DNA from: Pohlia nutans
Taxonomy: Eukaryota > Streptophyta > Bryopsida > Bryales > Mniaceae
Direction: 5' to 3'
NCBI GenBank assembly: GCA_022496805.1
Contig: CM040085.1
Span: forward strand, 38,407,811-38,471,810
DNA: 64,000 nt
Shown: positions 1 through 10,752 of the stretch, piece after piece
How the letters are laid out: each line of letters begins with the position of its first letter
Position numbering within the stretch: position 1 is the first letter of the stretch
Made by a program: the position numbers and the translations under genes
Notes under the pieces: generated by a model
Database searches by the model: none
Told to the model about the DNA's origin: nothing
What the model saw: only the letters and a program-made list of their open reading frames with translations

Positions 1-1829
1 TGTACTCATTCCAATTTTTTCATTTCTCAAGTGCAAATCATCATGTTGTCACTTTTGCACATTCCAACCCTTTCACTTCACACGTGCATTAAATCATCAC
101 TTTATATAGTCACTTATGCACACTCTAGCTCTTCATACATGCGTCAAATTGCCATTTCTATACACAATACACTCCATCTTTCTTACTAGTGCATAAGTTC
201 TCAAATTCTCGTGATGGAAAATTAAACTTTGTTTGAGACAAAAGATGCATCCAAATTCAAAATTCAACAATCCTCTTGAATATTAATAATTCAACGACTT
301 AAACCTCCTGAATGGTAAAAATTCAAGGACAACATTAAACTTCTCATTATCGAGCATGATGTGTAACATGTATATTGATCAATGTCCTCTAACGAAATGA
401 TGAGGTACATTCCTCATCATTTAAGCACGACATGTAGCTATAGCTATCGATGGCCTTTGAACAAAATGTTGAGGTATATTCGTCATCATTATGTAGGGTG
501 GAGATAGTCCCTAAGCTTGCTACATAATGATATGGGATCTTGTAATTAATTCAAATCCAAACAATTATAGAACATTGCAATCTTTGGTAATATTTTGCAA
601 TCTCTCACATAACATGAACGATTGTAGAAAGTTCAATGAATATATTGAAATATTGCAATTATTTTCGCTTTATACACTAATAAACATTTGCAATTTTTTA
701 CATAATGTGAAGGATTACGGCAAATTCAAAAAATCACAATGATTGCAAACACTACTAGAAAACCGTGACCAAATCAATAGAAAATTAACTCATTTATGAT
801 GTTTAGGACACTGCAATGACCGATTTCACTGATTTTTGAAATTTTGTAAAAACCAACAAATTGCTCCCTACTTTTTGTTAATTTGAATAGTGCAATGACC
901 AAATCAATTTTTTTTAGGGAATCTGATTTTTTTTTAAATCTATTGGAATATTTAGAATCTTTTGCAATTTATAGACTAGACTTCGTACATTTATAAGATT
1001 TTGGAATAATCTTATACCATAGCAGTAGGGCATTGATGCCAAATAATTAATTAACCCTCAAAACCATGGGTCATGATTTCAAACCATTTTCCACTTTTGA
1101 GTAGGCCCTTCTTGATACAATATTTGTTGAATACAATTCTTGTACAAGATGTGAAATTTTTAATAAACTTGTGTTTTAGTATAAGGTTAATGCCTAGAAT
1201 TTTTTTTGATCAATTCAAGTTGCAATTAAAAAGTTATTTCTCAAAAGGTGATTTTTTTAGTTTTGGGTAATTTCGGGCAATTTTGGACACCCATAACAAA
1301 TAGATCCAATTGGTTTGAAATTCTTTATACAAACTCTCAACAAGATTGTGAACATAATCCCCAAAGTTGAAAGGCATTAAAGCACACAATTATGACTTTT
1401 AAAACACCCTTATTTAGGCAACACTTAAAACACCATGGTTGAAGTTCTATGTACTCTAATTTTTTTTAACTTAATCATTCACAATTCTTTTTTTTTATAA
1501 ATTTAGCAGACTTTGGCAGTCATTTTTTCATAATAGAATAAATTTTCAAAAAAATTTGAACTTAAAAAAGTTGGAAAACCAAACTAAATTTCATCTCCAA
1601 AAATATGTTTGAGATTTCAAGCTTCCATTAAAAGTTATAGACAAAATTCACAAACAGATTTTTGGAGATGAAATTTAACTTGATTTCCCAACTTTTCTTA
1701 GTCCAAAGAGATTTTAAAAAAAATTATTTCACTATGTCGAAATGGTCTTCAAAGTCTCATGGGTTCCAAAACGCCGAATTGTAAGTGTATATGTAAGAAA
1801 AAAAATAACGCTTTATTCATTGAATTCTA
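1..1829. other. AT-rich intergenic DNA, no gene seen
   Basis: Only short ORFs without recognisable domains or splice partners occur here. The DNA is AT-rich with homopolymer A and T runs. Near 1560-1690 there is a loose inverted match around the motif CCAACTTTT. I see no gene. Confidence 0.6.
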
Positions 1830-2004
1830 ATGGTGGTGAGTTGGTTAGAGTGTTGAGTCATCGAGTAAGAGGTTCCGAGTTTGAACCCGAGTAGCAATTG
1901 TGGGTGTGCAACTTGGTTGCCCAGAGGCACTAGGCGGGCAATTAAAAGTTTTGCTGCTCGATAATTTCGGGCAGCCAAATAAAAAGGTTTTTTTTTTTTT
2001 TTTT
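1830..2004 (+). mobile_element. tRNA-derived SINE with poly(T) tail
   Basis: An internal RNA polymerase III promoter is visible: an A-box-like stretch TGAGTTGGTTAGAGTG at about 1836-1851 and a B-box-like stretch GAGTTTGAACCCGAG at about 1876-1890. The spacing of about 40 bp fits a tRNA-derived head. The body ends at an 18-base T run at 1987-2004. A tail motif CGGGCAGCC shared with the minus-strand SINE at 62353-62525 suggests one family. No target duplication was resolved. Confidence 0.6.
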
Positions 2005-2221
2005 CATTTTTTATTTGATCAAATCAACAGAAAAGATTTATGTTGATTATAGTCCAATACAACGCATCCAAAACAACAAAAAATATCAATGCTTCTCTGT
2101 TGATTTGGACGCTGAATTTTCTAATAGTGAAATTTTTTACGTTTTCTTCCATCTACACATTATTGAAACATTATTAAATTTCTGTAGGTCTCTTTTGACT
2201 TTTTAAAAAACTAGACAAGAA

Positions 2222-2530
2222 GTTATAGGTTGTAACACGTTGTGACACATGGACATTTTACAAGCAATGACATGAAGACTCTCGATAAGTTATGATATGG
2301 TGACTCTAGCTCGGACTCTAGACATGTTGTAACAAAGGGGCTTGTGATAGGGTGTGATAGGAGGACTCTAAACATGTTGTGATTGGAGAGTCGTGATAAA
2401 TTGTGAGATTGAAATTCTAAATTGGTTATGGTAGGGGAACTTTGTACAAGTGACATGGAGATTCTAAACAAGTTGTAATATAAGGACTCTAGATAGGTTG
2501 TGACATGGGAACTTTCGACAACCACTTTCA
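2222..2530. repeat. degenerate tandem repeat, about 30-35 bp unit
   Basis: The phrase GGACTCTAAACATGTTGTGA and variants recur about eight times with irregular spacing. Copies are strongly diverged and there is no coding signal. Confidence 0.5.
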
Positions 2531-2929
2531 AAGTTGAAACATTTATAATAGAATCCATTATTTTTTCCAAATATAACCCGACTCAACCATAAGCCCAAAA
2601 TTATTGTCTCAAAAATACTTGCGCTTACACAAAGCTCTTATGCCTTGGAATTAAACTAATTTTAGTTTCAAAAGGGATAGCTTGCAATATAATAAAATGA
2701 AACCACCCTAATCAATGTTAGTTTTGACTAATTGAACAATAAATATAAAATTTTAATTGTCTACGTTTTAAAAAAGATTAGACGAACTAATATACTTGAT
2801 ATTTGATGTTAGGATTTATATATGGTGCAGAAAAACGGAAGGAATGAAGATGGCAGTGTTGGACATCGCTCTTCGGCTCTGCCATCGTAGGGTGCTTAGT
2901 CTGGTACAGTCGTCAAACTAGGTTGACTC

Positions 2930-3330
2930 CTTCTATGTGTCATGGTTGTCTTCTCACGTGCCATAAATTGGTATGTTCTATAATGAATCCTTTCACATGA
3001 CACGAACTGACATGTTCTATAATGTGTCCTCTCACGTGCCATGAACTGGCATGCTCTATAATGAATCATCTCACATGCCATGAACTGACATGTGTCCTCT
3101 TACATGCCATGAATTGATTTGTATCCATTGAACATGTATCCTTGGTGTGAAGTGTGTCCTCTCACGTGCCATGAAACAACTTGTTGTGAACTGTATTGGC
3201 AGGTGCCATGAAATGGCTTGTTGAGAACTGTGTCCTCTCACGTGCCATGAAATAGCTTGTTGTGAACTATGTCCTCTCACGTGCCATGAAATGACTTGCT
3301 GTCAACTATGTCCTCTCAAGTGGCATGTCT
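2930..3330. repeat. minisatellite, unit about 38-46 bp (TGTCCTCTCACGTGCCATGAA core)
   Basis: At least eight imperfect copies of a unit built on TCCTCTCACGTGCCATGAA lie head to tail, becoming more regular toward 3150-3330. Each unit carries the palindromic G-box-like core CACGTG. Open frames across it on the minus strand are by-products of the repeat. Confidence 0.75.
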
Positions 3331-3529
3331 TGGTTGAAAATTTATGGTTAAACCCGGCTCATATTTGTCATTCCGTGTGGTTGGTGAGAAAGTATGAGAC
3401 CTGCAATTCTATGTTTTTGCGGGAGAGATATTTGTGTTTATTTCCGGCCGTTGTTGGAGATGCTTTTACAATTTTGAGTTTATTTTTACACTACTCCAAT
3501 ACTACATAAGGTTGAATGCTTTAAAACCA

Positions 3530-3910
3530 CCATCTCAAGGTCTCAACTCTTGTCATGTGACTATTTGTACTACTTGTGGTCACTATATATCAATGTCTTA
3601 CATTTAAAATTTTGATTTGTATACTACTAGCACATAGTGACACAAATAGGATACTCCCCTAAAAAACAATCGTCATAAGATTTTTAAAATTCAAATGAAC
3701 TTAGATCTTATAAGATGCAATTAAAAAATCATCACTTTTTAGAATTCAAATGTGTTTTATCATAAAATTTCATCCACAAAGGGCATCTCTTTTGAATGGT
3801 AAGGTTATCAATATCATGTCTACGTTTTGACATTGAGACAACCTTTTTTGGTGTGTAGAAAAAACAACATTGAGTTGGTTGAAAAATAATTAGGACAATT
3901 ATTTTCAAAC
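3530..3910. repeat. dispersed repeat, copy 1 of a duplicated block
   Basis: The stretch starting TCATGTGACTATTTGTACTA matches the stretch starting near 6969, including the downstream phrase ATACTCCC and a later run about a lysine-rich AT segment, for about 400 bp with many differences. Together with the copied 5' region at 4313-4690 it indicates an old duplication of the area upstream of the SUVR gene. Confidence 0.6.
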
Positions 3911-3914
3911 AAAG

Positions 3915-4225
3915 GGAATATATTTAAAATTGTGATATGTACACTACTGGTGCATAGTGGCATAGTACATCTTAATTTTTGATAAGTACACTACTAGTAC
4001 ATAGTTGCACAAATAGAATACATTTAAAATTGTAATATGTACAACACTAGTACATAGTCATACATTTGAAATTGTGATATGTACAATACTAGTACAAAGT
4101 GGGGTAAAAATAGGATTACACTTAAATTTTTGGAATGTACACTATTAGTACATAGTGGCAAAAATAGGGTACATTTAAAATTTTGATGTGTACACTATTA
4201 ATACACAGTGGGTACAAATAAGGTG
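3915..4225. repeat. short-unit repeat array: GTACACTACTAGTACATAGTG
   Basis: Six or more copies of a 45-60 bp unit containing TACACTACTAGTACATAGTG followed by an AATAGG phrase and a TTTAAAATTTTGATATG phrase lie side by side. Further copies occur at 3598-3655, 4690-4803, 7011-7113 and 9035-9156. The core ACTAGT is palindromic. No coding content. Confidence 0.75.
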
Positions 4226-4312
4226 GTTTACATACCCAATTGCAAAGAAAATAAAAAATAAAAAATCACTAAGAAAGAAAAGAACATTAAAAAAACTCAA
4301 GAAAATCTGTTG

Positions 4313-4690
4313 TCTTAATAGAACATCATTTGGAAGTAACAAAGTGCCTACCAAGTGAGGAACCCCTCCCAAGGAAGGAAAGAAAGACGAAGAAGAACCC
4401 CGCCATATCCTTCAAGCCTTCCTTTCCCTTAGGGCGTCCCGTACCCGAGAGTCTTCATTGCGCCGGCGTACCTTCTGTCAATTCCATTGCCATGATGCCT
4501 CATTCGCCATGATTCTTTCACTCCATTTCTCAAATCAAAATGAAAGCAATAGAAACAATTTCGCTTCTTGTCAGGTATCGCATTCATTCCTTCATTTGAG
4601 TGTGTCAAATTCAATTGATTCTTGTCGGCGTTTTCGATTTTGCTTACATGCAAGTTATCTCTCCTTGCTTTCAAGCTTTCTATTTTAAAA
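4313..4690 (+). repeat. decayed copy of the SUVR gene 5' region
   Basis: This segment aligns with 9595-10050, the DNA directly upstream of the SUVR gene, over about 380 bp in the same orientation. Shared landmarks are AGAACATCATTTGGAAGT, GAAGAACCCCGCCAT, GCGCCGGCGTACCTT and CGCCATGATTCTTTCACTCCA. No SUVR exon follows it. Many differences from the gene-linked copy are CG to TG or CA, the pattern left by deamination of methylated CpG. It is probably a silenced promoter/leader duplicate. Confidence 0.7.
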
Positions 4691-4803
4691 TATGATACAT
4701 TTAAGATTTTGATATATGTATACTACTAGTAGATAGTAACACAAATAGGATTAATTAATTTTTTGATATGTACACTACTAGTTCACAGTGACACAAATCA
4801 GGT
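4690..4803. repeat. two further copies of the ACTAGTACATAGTG repeat
   Basis: Two units of the array described at 3915-4225 directly abut the copied 5' region. The same repeat also precedes the gene-linked copy, at 9035-9156. Confidence 0.65.
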
Positions 4804-6965
4804 ACAACATGTATAGAGTGCCCTTGTCATAGCTTGTGTAGAGTTCTTTTGTCATAGCCTGTCTAAAGTCATAGCATGTTTATAGCATATATATAAACAA
4901 CTTGTATAGAGTCCCTTTGTCATAGTTTTCTTCCAGTTGTAGCATGTCATAGGTTGTTTAAATTCATAGCATGTCAAGAATCCCTTAAGTCTCCCTATAT
5001 AGTTTTCAAAAAGGCTAAGAGGAATTTATAGGATTGTAATAATGTTTTTTTAGTACACCGAATGGCGTATTTAGTGTTTGGGACACTATTTCTCAAATCC
5101 GGACACTATTTAATATTTCCTTTATTCTTAGTTTAGAGTTATATAAAATATTACGAATGTTTTTTGTTTACAAAATTTTCCAGTTAAAATAACTTCAATA
5201 TTTTAATCTATTCATTAGGTCTACCTTCTATGATTCCTTATGCAATGTGATAGATCACAATTGTTTACAATTGTACGTGTTTTAAATAATTGCAAGATTT
5301 CTTTCACTTTATTCATTGAATTTGCCACAATTCTTTAATACACAATATATAAAATGTCACAATCTTTTGGAGTCTTGAGCACTACGTTCTAATCACGTTA
5401 AAAAAAAATCACATCCTAGCTACTACATTTTTTAATTATGAAAATATTCTTTAATAAATCATTATCATCAATTATCAACTTTAAAAGGAAAAGTGACTTT
5501 TTATTTTGAAACTTGGACATTTTAGGCTTAATAAATAAATAAAAGGTGAAACAAATTTAAGCTTTAAAAACCTTGCATTTATAGCTATATGAACTCATAT
5601 AAAAATTACTATACCTCAAAAGTAGTTTTAGGACTTAACTGTACATTTTGGAGTTTTTGCAATTGAATTAAAGTTTTTATAAGTTGCCATTATATTTTTA
5701 ATTTAAGTGTTTGATTGTGTAAAAAATTATAAGTGTTTATCTTGGTTTCCTAAAGTTGAAAGTTGAAAACAAAACCCAAAATTTACTAAAGTCTGTACAA
5801 AATTGCCTTCATTGTAGGATATCAAGTTTGGTATTATAAAGTTTAAAGTTCAAAATTCATTCAAGTTAAAAAGCAAACTCCAAAGTTTGTTACTTTTTGT
5901 TTTAATAAACCTACCTTGAACAATATAGGATATTATTGAGAAGGATAACAAACAAAAGAAATTTATAGGTGTTTGAACGATACAGGATACCAAATTTAAG
6001 ACATGTCTATTTTTTTTGCGCATTTGTGCACATTGGTGCACATTGTGCATTTTGCCTAAAAGGTTAACTTTAAACCAATTTAAAAAATATGTAGCATTGA
6101 TACAATGAAAAATGAAGTAAACCAACTTTTAAATTTATGTACGTTTTAACCATAGAATAAAATTTTAGTTTGTTAAAATGATTTTATCCTGAAGATTTTG
6201 AGTACCAAAACTCCCATTCTAATAACATTTTGACCAATTTATGATCAAACTTTGAATGTAAATATAGTCCATATTTTATTCTATGTTTGATTGTATTTTT
6301 AAAATCCTCTCTGCAAAATTTCATTCTCAAGTAAATTTAAAAAATAATTCTATCAAAAAAAATTTAATAGAAAAACAAGTCATCATTACCAAAAATAACA
6401 CATTTTAAAATTAAAAATTAAACATATTCAAATAAAATTAAAAAAATAAAATAATTTTTTTGATAATATTTGTCTTCACATATTTGAATTTCAAAAAAAA
6501 ATTATAGTTCCAAATATCATCAACAACTCTCCTTTTTCCTTCTCTTTTGGAATTTTTGAGTGCACTTTAGCATTGCGACAAGGCACTAGTACTACTTTAA
6601 TTTGTGTTCTATTAAGAGGTGCATTATATTTTTAGGAATTTCTTGAGATGGTTAGTTAGGTTGCACTCTCACTAAACCAAAACAAGTGTCAAAACTTCAC
6701 AACCCTTCATTGTCTTAATGTCACGAATTTTCAAAAATCTCAAAATCTTGAAAAAAGTCCATTGCAACAAGAATTCAAAGCTAGATGACTGTACCATGCA
6801 TTTTCCCTTTTATCAAGCTTAATAAGAGGAATGTTCTCTAAGATTCTCTTTTTCATTATCTTAAAATTATATTTTTTGAAAAAATGATTTTTCAAGAATT
6901 AATTTTTGAAAATATTTTTATTGCCAACCTTGTTTTCTACGTACAATATAATTAACCCCCCTAAT
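4804..6965. other. AT-rich intergenic DNA, no gene seen
   Basis: A loose repetition of TGTATAGAGTCCCTTTGTCATAG occurs at 4805-4975. The remainder is very AT-rich with no supported ORF, RNA gene or clear element ends. Confidence 0.55.
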
Positions 6966-7390
6966 TGTGTCATGTGACTATTTGTGCCACTTGTGGTCAC
7001 TATGTATTAATGTCTTACATTTAAATTTTTGATATGTACACTACTAGCACATAGTGACACATATAGAGTATATTTAAAATTTTGATATGCACACTAATGT
7101 CATATAGTAACACAAATAAGATACTCCCTCTATCTCGAGAAAATTAATGTAATAAGTTTTTCATTCAAATCTTATGAGTTGCTACTCATAACTTATGACT
7201 TTTCAAAATTCAAATGGCTTTTACAGTGAATTTTCAATCACAAAAGGTGTCTCCTTAGAAAGGTAGGGTTATCAACATCTTGTCCATTTTTGACTTTTTG
7301 ACTACTAAGCCAACCTCTTTTTTGTGTGACAAGAACAACATTAAATTGATTCATTTTTAAAAATAGGAGGGTTATTTCCGAACAAAATTA
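6966..7390. repeat. dispersed repeat, copy 2 of a duplicated block
   Basis: Matches 3530-3910 in the same orientation, including two ACTAGCACATAGTG units at 7011-7113. Confidence 0.6.
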
Positions 7391-7730
7391 AATTATTTAG
7401 AATTGTAATATATAGAGTACTATTTGATTACCATATTTGATACGTAGAACAATCTCTTTGTGATGAACTTTTGTACCAAGTTTTATTGAAATTTGATAGC
7501 TATAATTAGAAGTATACCAACTCTTCCACCAAGTGATGTTTTGCCTATATTTGAACTGAAATTAGAAGTTGATGGTGGCTATAGCATGCAAGACTTTTAC
7601 TAGTGAAAACACTTATCTCCTTAAGTAAGGAAATATGAAAAAATAAATAAAATTTAATTCAAGCAGATTAATCTAACCATAAGAAGAAAAGATATGCTTG
7701 AACAATGGTCTTTCTAGCCGAATATTGATG

Positions 7731-7885
7731 GAAAATGGAGCATCTACGCAGAGTAAGAAATTCGCATCGTTGTAGATGAAAATGCTAATGATTGAGAAAC
7801 TCAATTAGCCTGCCAATTCCCATGACCTCAACCCTACTGAGAACATTATAGAGTGTGAGTGGAGGCTGCTTAGCAGTGAGAAATT
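7731..7885 (+). pseudogene. Tc1/mariner-type transposase fragment (dead)
   Basis: In one frame from 7731 the DNA reads GASTQSKKF..., then after two in-frame stop codons PANSHDLNPTENIIECEWRLL. The block P-A-N-S-x-D-L-N-P-x-E-N is the hallmark around the last catalytic acidic residue of Tc1/mariner transposases (usually WPANSPDLNPIEN). The upstream GAS-x-x-x-x-K matches the region of the second catalytic Asp. The stops and lack of the rest of the enzyme show it is a relic. It may belong to the lineage that mobilised the Stowaway-like elements in this window, which is inference. Confidence 0.7.
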
Positions 7886-7894
7886 CCTTTGTTT

Positions 7895-8518
7895 AAGGTG
7901 GTTACCCCATTCCCAACTGAATAAGCTGATCTTGCATGGAAAATTAGCAAAAGCGAGAGGACTAAATTTACACAAATGTGCCGTGTACATAAAAAACCAA
8001 TGCAAGTGGTTTGAGAATTTTAGGAGTCATTCCAAATTAGTTATGAATTTCTGAATGAACAAAGGTGGCATTTCCATTCCCAACACCTAGACTCCTCTAT
8101 TTCCGTCGCTTTCCGCCCCATACTCCACCATGCATTGCCTATTTCCACCTGGGTATTCCCCAATCCCATCTTCAAATTAGAATCGACCGTTTACCCCATG
8201 CAGTCAACCATGTCCACTAAGCCATGGTCCCACTCCTTGTGATACTCATTTCCAACACCCCCCCTTAAACCCTAAACCACCATCTGCCACTAACCCACTC
8301 CTCTCACTTCCATGAATGTTGTTCAACTTTGTACTAACTCATCTTAATCCCAGTCCTCTCCGCCCCTTAAACCATTACTTCCACTACTATTTCTGTCCAA
8401 AACTCAATCCATTTCCAACTGCCGATGAGGTGACATTGGTTTCTGAGTTTCTCACCGTTGGATTTCGAGCCAAACTATAGGCGTTGGAATAAGGAGCCAG
8501 TTGGGAATGGGATAACCA
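7895..8518. repeat. inverted-repeat pair bounding about 620 bp
   Basis: AAGGTGGTTACCCCATTCCC near 7897 is matched in inverted orientation near 8494-8520 (GGGAATGGGATAACCACCTT). This could be a small terminal-inverted-repeat element adjoining the transposase relic. The interior has C-rich tracts but no ORF. Confidence 0.5.
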
Positions 8519-8519
8519 C

Positions 8520-9034
8520 CTTATGTCACTCTATGCCTAAGAGGCTACAAGCCGTGATAAAGGCAAAGGATGAACACACAAAATGATAAAATTTCAATAT
8601 TTCTATTTTTAGAAATATTTTCTCCACCAAATTTGGCACATATATAGTTCATAATAGAAGTTTGTACTCTCCAAAATTTGGTAATGAAAGACTATTTTTT
8701 GAGTGCATGGTTTAAGTTTGAATGTGATGTAATGCTTAGAGGTTGGAAATAAGAACACTAAAAATTGAACTCATCACTCCACAAAATCTACAACCGTTTA
8801 GTAATTCCTTTCAAAAGGAAAGATGTACGCATTGATATGTCCTAAATATTTGTGAATTTTTTTTTTTCTCCAAATCCATCACCAAATTTTTTTCATTAAT
8901 TATTGTTTGAAACAATTAAAAGAAATTTAAAAATTCATTGTACATAGAATTTTCATTTTTTGAAACTGAAATTTGATATCAACATGTATCGAATGAAGAC
9001 AAAGAGAAGGGGCAACTCAATTTCTGTCAACATA
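8520..9034. other. AT-rich DNA, no gene seen
   Basis: Nothing recognisable. Confidence 0.5.
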
Positions 9035-9156
9035 TTGTACACTACTAATACATAGTTGTAGGGTATATTTAAAATTGTGATATCTACAACATTAGTACAT
9101 AGTGGGGCACAAACAAAATACATTTAAGATTTTGATCTGTACACTATTAATTATTA
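9035..9156. repeat. ACTAGTACATAGTG repeat upstream of the SUVR gene
   Basis: Three diverged units (CACTACTAATACATAGTTG, CAACATTAGTACATAGTGG, CACTATTAATTATTAAC), with the same flanking phrases as the array at 3915-4225. Confidence 0.6.
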
Positions 9157-9594
9157 ACTATTCGTTACATTATTAAACCCTAGACTTTCTACCCCTACTA
9201 AAGTTTTCAAGATTCTCTGCGATGCTCTTGGATACTCTTTTCTTCACATCTTAAGTAAATTTTCCTCATTTGATTCTTACTAAATTCCCTCATACAATAC
9301 CAAATGTCCTCTCTCACCATAGTTCCAAAAAAAGTTACTGTATGTATAAAATTCGATTCGATCCAAACAACACGGGGTTTGGAACCTTACCATTACAAAA
9401 TGTTATGCAATTATTAATTTATTAGTGGTGCAAAGAGGATAACTTCCAAGTCATAACACATATAAGAAGGTCCACCTCATTCCAAAAAATAAAATAAAAA
9501 TAGCATAACTTCCTAATCATAACATGGTCCACCTTATTCCGAAAAAGAAACAAAAACAAAACAAATTAAAAAAATAAACAAACAAGATACTCTG

Positions 9595-10752
9595 TCGTCT
9601 GAGCAGAACATCATTTGGAAGTGACAAACTGTCTGCCAAGGAGCCCCTCCCAAGGAGGCAAAAGTACGAAGGAGAAGAACCCCGCCATAGCTTCAAACCT
9701 TCGTTCCTTGCCTTCCGTTTCTTAGGGCGTCCTGTACTTACCCGAGAGTAGTGTTCATTGCGCCGGCGTACCTTGCGTCACTATCGTCGCCATGACGCCC
9801 CACTCGCCATGATTCTTTCACTCCACCTATGATTTCTCGCATCAAAAAGAGAACCGAAGAAAAAAAAATCAATTCATTCCGCTTCTTGTAAGGTATCGCA
9901 TCATTCATTCCTTCATTCGAGCGCTTTGTCAAATCATTCATTGTCGGTTCTTGATCATCGGCGTTTCCAATTTCGCAGTTGCATGAAACTTAGCTCTCGC
10001 TGCTTGCTTAGGTTTGCTCACTCGCTCGCACCTTTTGCTTTCAGCTTTCTGTTTTTCGTTGCGGTTGAGAGGATCGCTTTCTTTGTCCTGCATTGTGGCT
10101 CACAGAATCGGAGGAGGGACAGGGAGCATTGAAACTCAAGTTCTTGATAGATACCGGTACGTGCGATGAGTGAATTTGGATAGCGGGCCACTTTGTGAGG
10201 TCGTTGTTCCGATCGCATTCTTGCTTTCGTTGCGATCTTTTCATCTCCAGAAGCTTTTGATGAGACCGATAATTTTGAGTCTTTCTTTATTGTTGATTTC
10301 TGCATCGCTGTTCACGGAGAATCAAATTTTTGTATAGGTTTGTATCGTGATTTTATTTTACTTTCTCATGTTAGTGGAGGTGAGCTCATAGTTTTTAGTG
10401 TCACGGTTGCAGTCTTCTTTGAGTCTCTTTGACAATTTTGATGAGACTGATAATTTTGGGTCTTTATTGTTGATTTCTGCATTGAGTGTCACGGAGAATT
10501 GTAATTTTTTTTTATAGTTTTGTATCGTGATTTTATTTTTCTTTCTCTCTCATATTGGTGGAAAGTGAGGTCATAGGTTTTTAGTGTCACGGTTCTTTGA
10601 GTCTGTTTCACAATTTGTGAGTGCGCGTTCGTATTTGCAGAGATGAGGAAGAGTTGAGCGTCGGGGTGTGGTTTTGTGGATCCGGAGTTTGTTGTGGATA
10701 CGTTCTTTTGGTGCGATAATTCTTTTGATGAGACCGATAATTCTCAGCAGCG
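9595..10752 (+). promoter_or_regulatory. SUVR gene upstream region and 5' leader
   Basis: The DNA becomes more GC- and CpG-rich from about 9600 up to the SUVR start codon, as expected of a promoter/leader. The ORFs here lack domains and overlap one another on both strands. The transcription start cannot be fixed from sequence alone. The block 9595-10050 has a decayed duplicate at 4313-4690. Confidence 0.5.
10255..10742 (+). repeat. tandem duplication in the SUVR leader (period about 181 bp)
   Basis: The segment starting TTTTGATGAGACCGATAATT at about 10255 is repeated at about 10436 with matching downstream phrases (TTGTTGATTTCTGCAT, TTTGTATCGTGATTTTATTT, TTTTTAGTGTCACGGTT). A third, short copy of its head lies at 10723-10742, just before the start codon. 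Confidence 0.8.

Noticed and set aside
10018..10305. Minus-strand ORFs in the SUVR leader
   Set aside because: No domain and no splice partner; overlap with other ORFs in a CpG-rich leader.
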